From the NCBI RefSeq assembly GCF_022829285.1, contig NZ_JAKSYI010000140.1, forward strand, positions 1 to 60,764: a stretch of 60,764 nt of DNA, written 5' to 3'. The notes under the pieces are model-generated. The model did no database searches and was not told the DNA's origin. It saw nothing but the letters and a program-made list of their open reading frames with translations. The position numbers and the translations under genes are program-made. Source of the stretch: Methylobacterium sp. J-078. GTDB taxonomy: Bacteria > Pseudomonadota > Alphaproteobacteria > Rhizobiales > Beijerinckiaceae. Below, piece by piece: positions 35,094 through 45,611 of the stretch (its first letter is position 1; each line of letters opens with the position of its first letter).

Positions 35094-35621
35094 CAGTAGC
35101 TCCCCCGGATGGCTGAATATAACCATGGGTTGTAAAAGTCACCGATAGATGAACGCTCTGAAGGTCTTAATGCCAAGGTTAAGCGTCTGCTACTCTCAAT
35201 GTTGGACTGGAGAGTCATCAGTCTGCCGCTCGCCATTTGCAGGTCATGCCGAGCATCGGGCGTCCCCGGCAAAAGTCCCGCGCGAAACGCCGGCGTCCTA
35301 CCGGTCCATGCGCGCCGAAGAAGATCACGGGCCCATTTCCATGAGGAAGGTTGAAGCATCGCGCCCGGTCTCCGTATCAAGCACGACCGCCCCTGTGCCG
35401 CCGCACAACGTCGACGCACGATCCCGGCCACGGCCGGTCGCACAATCCTACGACCCCTGCTGCACCCGCGTCCGGCGGGGGAGGGGGATGCCGCCCGCCC
35501 CCTTGCCCCGGAGGCCCACACCTTATATTGCGACGCGATAGCTCGATCCCGTGACCCGGCGCAGCCGGCCGCATTCCTGCGGCCCGTCGCGTGACGGGCT
35601 CTTCTCGCTTCCGGATACCCT
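35094..35621. other. Intergenic region upstream of typA
   Basis: 528 bases between the divergent DUF4375 and typA genes. No convincing coding frame, RNA gene or repeat was recognised. The end nearest the DUF4375 gene is AT-richer, and the last 200 bases have normal composition and must contain the typA promoter. Confidence 0.4.
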
Positions 35622-37442
<1,821 letters not shown>

Positions 37443-37470
37443 GCCACCGCGTTTTCAGGATCGATCGAGG

Positions 37471-37500
37471 AGGCCGGGCATCGTCCCGGCCTTTTCTTTT
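37471..37500 (+). terminator. Rho-independent terminator of typA
   Basis: AGGCCGGG (37471-37478) pairs with CCCGGCCT (37485-37492) across a six-base loop and is followed by TTTTCTTTT. It begins 29 bases after the typA stop. Confidence 0.9.
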
Positions 37501-37536
37501 AGCGATTTGCGGCTTTGTCAAAGGGCGCGGGTCCCT

Positions 37537-37649
37537 CCTCCCCCTTGTGGGGAGGAGAGCCGGAGGTGGGGGTGGTCGGGCGACCCTGTTTGGGCTGCGG
37601 AGGCTGGCGGAGCCACCCCCACCCCTGACCCCTCCCCACAAGGGGGAGG
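37537..37649. repeat. Nested inverted-repeat intergenic element
   Basis: The 19-base outer arm CCTCCCCCTTGTGGGGAGG (37537-37555) is exactly complementary to 37631-37649. An inner 11-base arm (37565-37575) is complementary to 37613-37623. Each outer arm is itself a small hairpin. The core resembles the hairpin at 25597-25620. It is probably a dispersed repetitive element, located between the convergent typA and acyl-CoA synthetase genes. Confidence 0.85.
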
Positions 37650-37720
37650 GGGATCACGTTCCGGGAGACGCCAGACGTTTCCCGGTTCGGTGAATCCAAG
37701 CCATCGAGCGGAGCGGCGCT

Positions 37721-39376
37721 TCACCCCTCCCGCGCCCGCTCCCGCAAAAGATACTTCTGCACCTTGCCCGTCGAGGTCTTGGGCAGTTCGCCGAACACGA
37801 TGTGGCGGGGCAGTTTGTAGCCGGCCAGCCGCTCGCGGCACCAGGCGATCAGGGCGTCGACCTCCACGGTGGCGCCGGGCTTGAGCTCCACGAAGGCCAT
37901 CGGGGTCTCGCCCCACTTGTCGTCCGGCCGGGCGACCACGGCGGCGGCGGAGACGGCGGGGTGGCGGAACAGGGCGTCCTCGACCTCGATCGACGAGATG
38001 TTCTCGCCCCCTGAGATGATGATGTCCTTCGAGCGGTCCTTGAGCTGGATGTAGCCGTCCGGGTGCTTCACCCCGAGGTCGCCGGAGCGGAACCAGCCGC
38101 CGTTGAACGCGGCCTGGGTCGCCTCCGGGTTCTTCAGGTAGCCGCGCATCACCACGTTGCCGCGAAACATCGCCTCGCCCATGGTCTGGCCGTCCGCCGG
38201 CACCGATTCGCAGGTCTCCGGATCGCGGATGTCGAAGCCTTCGAGCACGGGGTAGCGCACGCCCTGGCGCGCCATCTTTTCCGCGCGGGCGTCCGCGTCC
38301 AGGGCGTCCCAGTCCCGGTGCCAGGCGTTGACCACCGCCGGGCCGTAGGTCTCGGTCAGGCCGTAGAGGTGGGTGACGTCGAAGCCGGCGGCTCCCATGG
38401 CGCCGAGGACCGCCTGGGGCGGGGGCGCGGCGGCCGTGAGGAAGGCGACCCGGTGGGGCAGGGGACGGCGCTCGGAATCGGACGCGTTGAGCAGGAGCTG
38501 CATCACGATCGGCGCGCCGCAGAGATGGCTGACGCCGTGCTCGGCGAGCGCCTGGTAGAGCGCGCCGGCGCGGACCTGGCGCAGGCATACATGCGTGCCG
38601 GCCACCACCGACAGGGTCCAGGGGAAGCACCAGCCGTTGCAGTGGAACATCGGCAGGGTCCAGAGATAGACCGGGTGCTGCCCGAGCGCGCCCGTGAGCA
38701 CGTTGCCGAGGCAGAGCAGGGCGGCGCCGCGATGGTGGTAGACCACCCCCTTCGGGTCCCCGGTGGTGCCCGAGGTGTAGTTCAGGGAGATTGCGTCCCA
38801 CTCGTCGCCGGGCATCGCCCAGTCCCAGGCCGGGTCGCCCTCCGCCAGCAGGGCTTCGTAGCCGAGACTGCCCACGGCCTCGCCGGGGCCGGTGAATTCC
38901 GGGTCGTCCACGTCGATCACCAGGGGCTTCACCCGGGCCTGGGCCAGCGCCGGGACCACCACCTTGGAAAATTCCCGGTCGGTGATCAGGACTCGGGCCT
39001 CGCCGTGGTCGAGGCAGAAGGCGAGGGCGGCGGCATCGAGGCGGGTGTTCAGGGTGTTGAGGACGGCCCCTGTCATCGGCACCCCGTAATGGCACTCGAT
39101 CATCTCGGGCGTGTTGGCGAGGAGGACCGCGACGGTGTCGCCCCGCCCGATGCCCCGCGCCGCCAGCGCCGCGCCGAGGCGGCGGCAGCGCGCATAGAGC
39201 TCGGCGTAGCTGCGCCGCAGGGGGCCGTGGATGACGGCCGTGTGGTCGGGAAACACCCGCGCGGCCCGGTCGAGGTAGCTGAGCGGCGTCAGTGGCTGGT
39301 AATTGGCCGGGTTCTTGTCCAGGTCCCGGTCATAGATCGAGGGCGCGGCCCTGCCGGCCGTCGTCGAGGTGGTCAT
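37721..39376 (-). CDS. Acyl-CoA synthetase (AMP-forming)
   Basis: A 551-residue adenylate-forming ligase that activates a carboxylic acid with ATP and CoA. The P-loop-like motif is NYTSGTTGDPKGVVYHH, the A5 motif is YGLTETYGP, A7 is WFRSGDLGVKHPDGYIQLKDRSKDIIISGGENIS, and the catalytic Lys is in LPKTSTGKVQKYLL. The sequence style matches medium-chain or methylmercaptopropionyl-CoA-type ligases, but the substrate cannot be fixed. It stands alone. Confidence 0.9.
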   Translation of the reverse strand: MTTSTTAGRAAPSIYDRDLDKNPANYQPLTPLSYLDRAARVFPDHTAVIHGPLRRSYAELYARCRRLGAALAARGIGRGDTVAVLLANTPEMIECHYGVPMTGAVLNTLNTRLDAAALAFCLDHGEARVLITDREFSKVVVPALAQARVKPLVIDVDDPEFTGPGEAVGSLGYEALLAEGDPAWDWAMPGDEWDAISLNYTSGTTGDPKGVVYHHRGAALLCLGNVLTGALGQHPVYLWTLPMFHCNGWCFPWTLSVVAGTHVCLRQVRAGALYQALAEHGVSHLCGAPIVMQLLLNASDSERRPLPHRVAFLTAAAPPPQAVLGAMGAAGFDVTHLYGLTETYGPAVVNAWHRDWDALDADARAEKMARQGVRYPVLEGFDIRDPETCESVPADGQTMGEAMFRGNVVMRGYLKNPEATQAAFNGGWFRSGDLGVKHPDGYIQLKDRSKDIIISGGENISSIEVEDALFRHPAVSAAAVVARPDDKWGETPMAFVELKPGATVEVDALIAWCRERLAGYKLPRHIVFGELPKTSTGKVQKYLLRERAREG

Positions 39377-39570
39377 CGGCGTGTCTCCCTGTCCGACAGA
39401 GTACCGCGTCCCGGCGATCCCACAACTCCGGCTTCACCCCGTGGTCCGATGCCCGGCTCGCCTGCGCGACGCGCCTGTGTCAGGATCGTCCGGCGGCCCG
39501 ACCCCGAGACGCGCCTCGGGCCGGCCTCGCGCAGGTCCAGCGAAGGGCAGGGCCCAGCGAAGGGTATGTG

Positions 39571-39960
39571 ATGCGGAACGCGACGCCGGCCGCGGAGGCG
39601 GAAGCGGGCTTCACCCTGGTGGAGGTCCTGGTGGCCTTCGCCATCGTGGCCGTCGGCCTCGTCACGGCGCTCCAGGTCGCGGGCAGCACGCAGTTCGGCC
39701 TGGGCCGGGTCGCGTCCGCGGACATCGTCAGCGACGAGGCGCCCGGCATCGTGGCGCTGCGCGCCGCGCGCGGCCTGCAGGCCGGGATCGAGCAGGGCAC
39801 CTTCTCCAACGGCGAGCCCTGGACCTTGAGCGTGACGGATGTCGGCCCGCAGGCCGGCTGGCAGCGGGTGCCGCCGCTCTGGCGCGTGCGGCTGACCCGG
39901 GGCGGCCCGGAGGGGCGTCCGGTCTACGTCACGATCATGGCCGGAGCGGCCGGCGGCTGA
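39571..39960 (+). CDS. Solitary type II secretion-like pseudopilin (GspI type)
   Basis: A 129-residue protein. A short basic/acidic leader is followed by the prepilin peptidase site and N-terminal helix AG-FTLVEVLVAFAIVAVGLVTALQ, with Glu at position 5 after cleavage. The VEVLVA pattern and short length fit minor pseudopilins such as GspI. No other gsp or pil gene is nearby, so it depends on machinery encoded elsewhere or is a remnant. GAAGGG precedes the ATG; a GTG three bases upstream is equally possible. Confidence 0.75.
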   Translation: MRNATPAAEAEAGFTLVEVLVAFAIVAVGLVTALQVAGSTQFGLGRVASADIVSDEAPGIVALRAARGLQAGIEQGTFSNGEPWTLSVTDVGPQAGWQRVPPLWRVRLTRGGPEGRPVYVTIMAGAAGG

Positions 39961-40098
39961 GGCGCCGGGACGGCCGCACGCAGAACCGCAATCCGGGGAG
40001 CAGGCCAGGGTCCGCCGGGTTCGTATCCTGAAAGAAGCGACCTCACCGGCGCACAGCTCAGAGAGTTGAGCCGGTGGGCCGATGGGGTCGGCGCGACG

Positions 40099-40449
40099 TC
40101 AGATCAGATCGGACAGAACCCTGTCGGACCAGACCAGGGATGCGGTGGGCCGCGGTGGGGCGTCGTGCGGTTCGGCGCGGGACGGCCGCGCGCCGCGTGG
40201 GCCGGGCGTGGTCTTCGCCCGCCGCTCCGGCTTCTGGGGGCCGCCGACCGCGTCGTGTTCGAAGAGGAGGCATGCGCCGTCCGCATCCGAAATCCAGCCC
40301 CGGTCCGCCCAGCCGATGAAGCGGCCGTCATAGGCATAGACCTTGTCGTCCTGGATGAAGGCCGCCGCCTTGCCGTTCCAGAGGTACAGGGAGCGGCCGT
40401 CCTGGCAGAACGCCGCCTCGGCGCCGGCGCGGTCGAAGAACTCGATCAT
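40099..40449 (-). CDS. 4-fold beta flower domain protein
   Basis: A protein of 116 residues whose first 60 match the four-fold beta flower repeat fold: IEFFDRAGAEAAFCQDGRSLYLWNG, KAAAFIQDDKVYAYDGRFIGWADRGWI, DADGACLLF. Each quarter has a D/G-x-(L/I)-Y/W strand. The C-terminal half is basic, proline-rich and disordered. Role unknown. It is one of several small minus-strand genes around the transglutaminase gene. Confidence 0.65.
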   Translation of the reverse strand: MIEFFDRAGAEAAFCQDGRSLYLWNGKAAAFIQDDKVYAYDGRFIGWADRGWISDADGACLLFEHDAVGGPQKPERRAKTTPGPRGARPSRAEPHDAPPRPTASLVWSDRVLSDLI

Positions 40450-40456
40450 CGACGAC

Positions 40457-40807
40457 TCATGCTCCGATCGCACCGTTGTGGAGGGTGCGCAGATCGACGT
40501 AGCTCATGGTCTCGTTGCTCCAGGTCGGCCCGTCGCAATCGTGCAGCCGCTTGGGCAGGGGCTTGTGCTTGTCGCCCTGGTAGAAACCCATGACGACGGT
40601 CTGACCATCGGTGTCGTCGCGCTCGATCCGGTAGGCCGGCCGAACCCCCACGCCGAGGCGGCTGAGGCGGACGCGCAGGGTCGGATTGCTGGCCTGGTCG
40701 GGGACCATGTTGAGGTAGACGCCCTTCAGATACTCGAGGCGGTCCGCCTTGCGGCCCGCGAGGTCCGCGATCGTGACGTTCTCGGCGAGCATGTCGGTCT
40801 GGCTCAT
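40457..40807 (-). CDS. Conserved-looking small protein, unknown function
   Basis: A 116-residue protein with no recognised family. It begins MSQTDMLAENVTIADLAGRKADRLEYLKGVYLNMVPD and contains Tyr/Asp-rich segments in its C-terminal half. GGAAAGACCC lies three bases before the ATG; the same GAAAGACCC leader precedes the 87-residue gene at 42090, which hints at common control. It ends eight bases before the beta-flower gene, so they are probably one transcript. Confidence 0.6.
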   Translation of the reverse strand: MSQTDMLAENVTIADLAGRKADRLEYLKGVYLNMVPDQASNPTLRVRLSRLGVGVRPAYRIERDDTDGQTVVMGFYQGDKHKPLPKRLHDCDGPTWSNETMSYVDLRTLHNGAIGA

Positions 40808-40829
40808 GTTGGGTCTTTCCGGGGTGGGA

Positions 40830-40882
40830 TGGGGCGCCTCTCGGCGCCGGGATGTTGGAGTGGGGCGCCTCTCGGCGCCGGG
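40830..40882. repeat. Two identical 22-bp hairpin repeats
   Basis: TGGGGCGCCTCTCGGCGCCGGG occurs at 40830-40851 and again at 40861-40882. Each copy folds as GGCGCC-TCTC-GGCGCC. They lie between the transglutaminase gene and the following small genes and may end or process the transcript. Confidence 0.8.
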
Positions 40883-40910
40883 GCTCGAGGGAACGCGCGC
40901 GGCACGCGTG

Positions 40911-41726
40911 TCAGGCGATGGGCGGGGCTTCCTCGGTCGTGACCACGAACCGGGTCAGGGTGTTGGCCCCGAAGGTCAGGGTGAGCGGCACGTCCGCCGC
41001 ATCGCGCCCGTAGGCGATCAGGATGCGGCCGATCCGCGAGGCGTTGTTGCGTGGATCGAAGGTGTGCCAGCGGCCGTCGAGATGGACTTCCATCCAGGCC
41101 GCGAAGTCGCCCGGGGTGTGCGGCAGCGGCAGGCCGATGTCGCTGACGTAGCCGTTGCAGTAGCGGGCCGGGATGTTCAGGCAGCGGCAGAACGCGATGG
41201 CGAGATGCGCGTAGTCGCGGCAGACGCCACGCTGCTCCTCGAACACGTCGAAGGCGGTCCGCGTGGCGCGCGCATGCTCGTACCCGAAGGTGATTCGGTC
41301 GTGCACGTAGTCGCAGATGGCCTGGACGCGGCTCCAGCCCGGGGGAAGATGGCCGAACAGGTCCCAGGCGATCTGCGAGAGACGGTCCGTCTCGCAGTAG
41401 CGGCTCCCGAGCAGGAACAGCAGGCTGTCGGTGGGCAGCTTCGCCACGGGCGTCTCCGGCGCGTCGGCGCAGGGCTGGTCCCCGCGTCCGGCGTCGCGCA
41501 CCACCGTCTCGGTCTTCAGCGTGAAGGTGCCGGCCGGCGCCGTCATGCGCTGGCACCAGTTGCCGAAGCTGTCGCGGTAGCCCTCCAGAGGTACGGAGGG
41601 GCTCGTGACGAGGTAGTCCGGGCGCTCGAGGTCGGAGACCCGCGACGCATGCACGTTGAGCGTCGCGATGACCGGCGTGGGTTGAGGAAACGCGTAGGTC
41701 ATCTCGCAGCCGACAAGGATGCGCAT
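40911..41726 (-). CDS. Transglutaminase-like (papain fold) protein
   Basis: A 271-residue protein with an N-terminal beta-rich region (transglut_N-like, MRILVGCEMTYAFPQPTPVIATLNVH) and a transglutaminase core. The Cys-His-Asp triad is visible as EEQRGVCRDYAHLAIAFCR, AAWMEVHLDGRWHTFDP. Bacterial members are usually proteases or amidases rather than cross-linkers. No signal peptide is seen. It is flanked on the same strand by small unknown genes, and its leader (GGAGAAAGCCT) resembles theirs. Confidence 0.85.
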   Translation of the reverse strand: MRILVGCEMTYAFPQPTPVIATLNVHASRVSDLERPDYLVTSPSVPLEGYRDSFGNWCQRMTAPAGTFTLKTETVVRDAGRGDQPCADAPETPVAKLPTDSLLFLLGSRYCETDRLSQIAWDLFGHLPPGWSRVQAICDYVHDRITFGYEHARATRTAFDVFEEQRGVCRDYAHLAIAFCRCLNIPARYCNGYVSDIGLPLPHTPGDFAAWMEVHLDGRWHTFDPRNNASRIGRILIAYGRDAADVPLTLTFGANTLTRFVVTTEEAPPIA

Positions 41727-41826
41727 AGGCTTTCTCCGAAGGTGTCACCACCGCGGTGATGTCCGCGCATGGCCGTGCGGGCCGGCCGCGTGCGCGAGCC
41801 GTTGTCGCTCGCGGGCGCGCCGCCGC

Positions 41827-42090
41827 TCAGTGCAGCGTCGGGGGCGGTTCCAGGAAGGCGCGCATGCCACCCCCCTCCTCGACGGCCTCGGTGAAGGCAT
41901 CGAGGGCATCCTCGTCGGACGCGAATGTGGTGCTCCAGATCGTCGACCATCCCGCCGGATCGACAACCTCCAGGGTCCAGGGATCCTGGGTGCCGGCGAA
42001 GCGGTAGACGTTCACCGTCACGGTGATGCCGTCCTGGGTCGCTCGTCCGGTGAGATTCGAGAATTCCATGCTCGGGTTCTCGTGGGTCAT
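41827..42090 (-). CDS. Small unknown protein (87 aa)
   Basis: An 87-residue, acidic protein with a compact beta-rich look: MEFSNLTGRATQDGITVTVNVYRFAG, PWTLEVVDPAGWSTIWSTTFASDEDALDAFTEAVEEGG. No family recognised. The leader GAGAAAGACCC before the ATG is shared with the 116-residue gene nearby. An internal ATG (Met8) is possible. Confidence 0.55.
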   Translation of the reverse strand: MTHENPSMEFSNLTGRATQDGITVTVNVYRFAGTQDPWTLEVVDPAGWSTIWSTTFASDEDALDAFTEAVEEGGGMRAFLEPPPTLH

Positions 42091-42380
42091 AAAGGGTCTT
42101 TCTCGCTGGACGCGTTCACCGCATGGACCCCGGCGCGTCCCTATTTCATGAGCCGAAGGGAAAGTCCTAGCAGAGTTCTTGATGAAACGGTTCGGAAAAG
42201 CTCAATTCATTTGACAGACCTCCTCTTCTCTCTGCGGCCATTGACATTCCCCCCGGCGGAGACGCCGGAAACGAGGCTGGTCCATCGGCGAGAATTCCGT
42301 CCCGGCGGGACATCGCAGGGCGACGCGCGCCGGACGCTTTCGCCCGGACCCGCGACGGCCTCAGCCCGGAGGCTCCGGGC

Positions 42381-42572
42381 CTAGAGGCTCTGGCCGTGTG
42401 AAGAGATCTTGGCGATGAGGAAGAGCCCAGCGCCGACCGCGAGAAGGCCCCTGGACAGCCAGGAGAAGGTGACGGCGCCCGCGCCATCGTCCAGCGAGCG
42501 CAGGTGCGCGACCTGGGCGAACATCGCGGCCCAGTAGGCGGCCCACAGGGCGAGGACGGAGGTGAACCACAT
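42381..42572 (-). CDS. Small two-helix membrane protein
   Basis: A 63-residue protein with two hydrophobic stretches (VLALWAAYWAAMFAQVAHL and LSRGLLAVGAGLFLIAKI) separated by a short acidic loop. No family was recognised. The pattern of two helices and reasonable codon use support coding, but there is no strong ribosome site. Confidence 0.45.
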   Translation of the reverse strand: MWFTSVLALWAAYWAAMFAQVAHLRSLDDGAGAVTFSWLSRGLLAVGAGLFLIAKISSHGQSL

Positions 42573-42596
42573 GGGCTCGATCGGTCTCCCGCCGCT

Positions 42597-42815
42597 CTAG
42601 CTTTCCGTGCGCCGCTCGTGACGCCAGAGTGCGACGGCCTGTCGCCGCGCCTCGAAGGCCCGGCGGATCGGCGTTCCATCCTCCCCGCGGCCCTCCGCGC
42701 GGTATCCGAACTCCAGGACGCCATCCGGACCGAACCGCCGCGTCATCTCGGAGCGCCAGACGCTGTCGGTGCGGGCAAGGCACGCTTCGGTCTCAGCCAA
42801 TCGGTTCATGGGCAT
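42597..42815 (-). CDS. Small charged protein, unknown
   Basis: A 72-residue frame from ATG at 42813-42815 (or 42807-42809). It is rich in Arg and Glu (ETEACLARTDSVWRSEMTRRFGPDGVLEFGYR, RRAFEARRQAVALWRHE). No family. It ends 24 bases before the start of the two-helix membrane gene. The open frame extends further upstream, but that part reads as noncoding. Confidence 0.4.
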   Translation of the reverse strand: MPMNRLAETEACLARTDSVWRSEMTRRFGPDGVLEFGYRAEGRGEDGTPIRRAFEARRQAVALWRHERRTES

Positions 42816-43397
42816 CGTGGCTGTCCAGACATCGCGGGAAGTCAGGTTCAACGCGATCCCGCGCCATTCGCTCCCTGAACATCGGTTGCCGATGAGATCG
42901 TCGCGCTTGGGCCCGAGGAACGAGCGCTGTCGTTCGAACCGAGGCCACGGCTCGAGATCCCGTGCACGGGCCGCTCTACGCCACGTTCGCGTCCCGGGCG
43001 TGCAGTCCCGAATGTGGCGGAATCCGGTTGGCGGAGGCCGCCGCAATCCGGGAGGCGTTATGGGACAGGCCCCTCACGGCTGCATCGCCCTGCAAAACGC
43101 CATTGCCGGCGCTGGCTCGATGATCGGCCCCCACGAGGTGGTTCGAGAGCAGAGTTGGTGCGCGGTGGGCCGCTCCACCACGGGTCACTTGGCCGGCGGA
43201 GCCGGTCGGGCGAGCGCACCCGGCCAAGCGGTGAAGACTGGCACGAACACCTCCGGGGCTGGCGGGCGATATCCCAGTGACGCATGGGGGCGACGCCGCC
43301 TTGAGGTTCGTTCGCAACCATAGGGCTGCCGTTCTGCCACTGGCGTTGCGTTAAGTCTGCCTGCTCGCCCGAGCCGAACGAGGGCAGCTTACGCTGA
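42816..43397. other. Gene-poor stretch containing transposase debris
   Basis: About 580 bases without an intact gene. The recognisable part is the transposase C-terminal fragment at 43185-43305 on the minus strand. The remainder has high G+C but no supported frame. Confidence 0.5.
43185..43305 (-). pseudogene. Integrase-type transposase, C-terminal fragment
   Basis: The minus strand encodes RRRPHASLGYRPPAPEVF followed by VPVFTAWPGALARPAPPAK and a TGA at 43185-43187. The PHxSLGYRPPAPE motif marks the C-terminus of rve/integrase-core transposases of IS3 or IS481-like elements. No catalytic part is present, so this is a remnant. Confidence 0.7.
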
Positions 43398-43676
43398 TTA
43401 CCTTCGAGCCGCCATCAAGTCATGCGTCAGCACGGTCAGCTTGCCGATCAGGCCGGTGACGTCAGCCCCCTTGCACGACCACTGCGTGCCGATAGCCTCG
43501 CCGTCAGCGGAAACGGACACGACGGCCACGGAGCGCAACTTCCCCTCGCGCGCCAAGGTGAGCTGATCCTGAAGCACCTCGATCATAGAGGCGATGTCGG
43601 CATCCGGCGTCGTCGACGCCACGCGGGGCGGAAACGTGATGACCTCGGCGCCGGTCGGCTGTCCCTGGTTGCTCAT
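43398..43676 (-). CDS. Small unknown protein (92 aa)
   Basis: A 92-residue protein: ITFPPRVASTTPDADIASMIEVLQDQLTLAREGKLRSVAVVSVSADGEAIGTQWS. It has a mixed alpha/beta pattern with no recognised family. The ATG at 43674-43676 follows GGAGAAGAG. An upstream in-frame extension reads as noncoding. Confidence 0.55.
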   Translation of the reverse strand: MSNQGQPTGAEVITFPPRVASTTPDADIASMIEVLQDQLTLAREGKLRSVAVVSVSADGEAIGTQWSCKGADVTGLIGKLTVLTHDLMAARR

Positions 43677-43784
43677 GGCGACTCTTCTCCGCTGACCTCG
43701 ATCAGGGAGGCTTGAGGGAGGCCTTTGCACGGAGTGTGGCAGCTTGTCCGTGTCGAAGGAGGCGGATCGTCTGTGTGGCCCCGC

Positions 43785-43822
43785 GAGCACAACCTTCGTA
43801 AGGGAGGGGCACGGGTTCGAAT
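43785..43822 (+). other. tRNA-Thr(CGT)-like fragment
   Basis: These 38 bases read as the middle of a tRNA: a D-arm end (GAGCAC), an anticodon loop TTCGTAA with anticodon CGT, and a T-loop GGTTCGAAT. The anticodon stem pairs poorly (3 of 5), and neither acceptor arm is visible, so it is a remnant rather than a working tRNA. The GGTTCGAAT also pairs with ATTCGAACC at 43834-43842. Confidence 0.4.
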
Positions 43823-43927
43823 GACAGATCCGCATTCGAACCTCTGACAGATCGGCATAGAAATGCCCGACGCGCCCTTGCAGCGGCCAGGCATGATCAC
43901 GACGGATTGTAATCCGACCGTCAGTTG

Positions 43928-44995
43928 CTACGCCGCCGCGGCTTCAAGGCTGACTTCGGACGCATCCTGGCTCGTCGCCATCGCGGGCGCTTGCCAAGCC
44001 TGTATGGTTCCCTCCTCAGGCGCCAGTTCGACGACGAGGCTGAAGCCTCCTTCGGTCCCGGCCCAAAGGATGGGAGGCACGACAGCCTCGCCCGTCGTCC
44101 AGCGCCAGGGCCGATCGGCCTCGCCCTGCACAACGGAGAAGCCCTGGCTCAGAGCCTCGCTCGCGATCGGCAGCAATCGCGTCACACCGGCACCGTCCAC
44201 CACCGACAGACCGCGCAGGGGCACGCCGGGGCGGCGCCCATCGCCGGAACCGACACGCACGCGCTCGGGCACGAAGCTGCGCGAGTGCAGGCGGATCTCG
44301 GCGCGGCAGGCCTTCTCCGAAGGCTCCAGCCGACACACGCACGGGCCAGACGGCCTCACGACGCGGATGATGGTTGTACGAAAGGGTACGGCGTCCGATC
44401 CAGCGGACCGGCCGATGTGTACCGCCGGCGGTGATAGCGATGGCTCCGGCGGTGAGCTTCTCAACGGGGACTTCACCCTCTGCCGTGGCAATCTGAGTGC
44501 CTAATGCGAAGCAGGGATTGAAGTTGAACCGATCGGGGAATGAGCCTGATGAACTATTGGTAGTGAGGGTAAACGTCTGTCCTGGCTGGTGATTGGTGAC
44601 GGAACTCAGATATAAAATAATATTCGTTCCGATTTGCTGGACGTTGATACCTTCGAACGTTTGGAACCCTGTTTGTCGCGCCTGAAGGGTTCCGCCATTG
44701 ATAAACACGATCGGTCGACTTCCGCCTCCAGGTAAGATACCCCCACCATTCGAAAGTCCAGCTTCTAATCTAACGAGCCCATTGTTCTCGCCGTTTTCTA
44801 GTATTGTTGTGATTTTTAATGTCGACCCGCCATAATTTAAAAAGTCTGATATATCTCAGCTGTTTGAGAGATTATTCGTAATTGTTAATTTTATTGATTA
44901 TTGGTGGAGGCTACGGCTTCCGCGAGATTTAAATTTCTTGTCTGATAAAAAGAAGTTCCTGTAAATCCATCAGGTGAGAATAGCTTGAAGGTCAC
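43928..44995 (-). pseudogene. Hint-domain (Hedgehog/intein-like) protein, broken in several places
   Basis: Three frames join into one protein. Segment 1 starts with GTG at 44993-44995 after GGAGACGAAAC and reads FKLFSPDGFTGTSFYQTRNLNLAEAVASTNNQ, then stops. Segment 2, in another frame and after a TGA at 44856-44858, reads SDFLNYGGSTLKITTILENGEN into the Hint core NPCFALGTQIATAEGEVPVEKL with its leading Cys, to GAFGEGLPRR near 44300. Segment 3 continues in a third register (RLHSRSFVPERVRVGSGDG...WRWTTGEAVVPPILWAG...FSLVVELAPEEG) to 43928. At least two frameshifts and one nonsense codon are needed. The 5' half is AT-rich. Such proteins are usually large exported or self-processing proteins. 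Confidence 0.75.
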
Positions 44996-45219
44996 GTTTC
45001 GTCTCCGCACGTGCTCAGATGCGCAGACATTTGTTCAAATTCCTGTGTCCTACAACCTAGGCGCAGTAAATTTCAGTTGGTGTTGCAGGATCGCCTCTTT
45101 GCAATGATGATATACCCACTAACACAAGTTAGTCCTATCCTTCCGCAGCCACACGCTAGCTCCTCTGGTAGGGGCTGCCGATGCTCTTCTCAAATAGCCC
45201 TTCGCCTTCATTTGCCCAG

Positions 45220-45405
45220 CTAACATTTCTTCGCCGTCGGCTGGGCGGCATCCCGCGCTAAGCGTGCAGCCTTCTGCTTTGCCATTTTCTCATCAGCCGA
45301 GCTTTGGGGCGGCACATCGTCGGGCATAGGAATGGGCTGGTTCTGCTCTCTCGCAAAGGCCGCCTCAGCTTGCTTCCGCTCTCGGCTCTGGAGGTGATCG
45401 GACAA
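45220..45405 (-). CDS. Small Ala/Lys/Gln-rich protein
   Basis: A 61-residue, hydrophilic protein from TTG at 45403-45405, with AAGGA five bases before it: DHLQSRERKQAEAAFAREQNQPIPMPDDVPPQSSADEKMAKQKAARLARDAAQ. It is predicted mostly helical or disordered. Such short charged proteins are common in this bacterial group, but no family is assigned. Confidence 0.45.
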   Translation of the reverse strand: MSDHLQSRERKQAEAAFAREQNQPIPMPDDVPPQSSADEKMAKQKAARLARDAAQPTAKKC

Positions 45406-45611
45406 AGGATTTCCTTAAGTTGGGGTCTGCCGCTACGCCTCGACGGAGCGCATGTCGGCACACCGTGATTCGACGTCACCGAAGCAGCTGCAGTGTCAGG
45501 CGGTATGCGAGCGAGGGGATGGCACGCACTGATTTTCTGCAGCTTGCTTCCGCAGCGCTTCCGCGGCCCCTCAAGAGCCCAGGCGAAATTCAGTTACGTG
45601 CTTGATCGAAT

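Noticed and set aside
35149..35541. Plus-strand frame (130 residues) upstream of typA
   Set aside because: No ribosome site, low-complexity Arg/Pro-rich end, no family resemblance.
37531..37652. Possible CRISPR-like repeats after typA
   Set aside because: The repeats are inverted and nested, only two copies, with no spacer array or cas gene.
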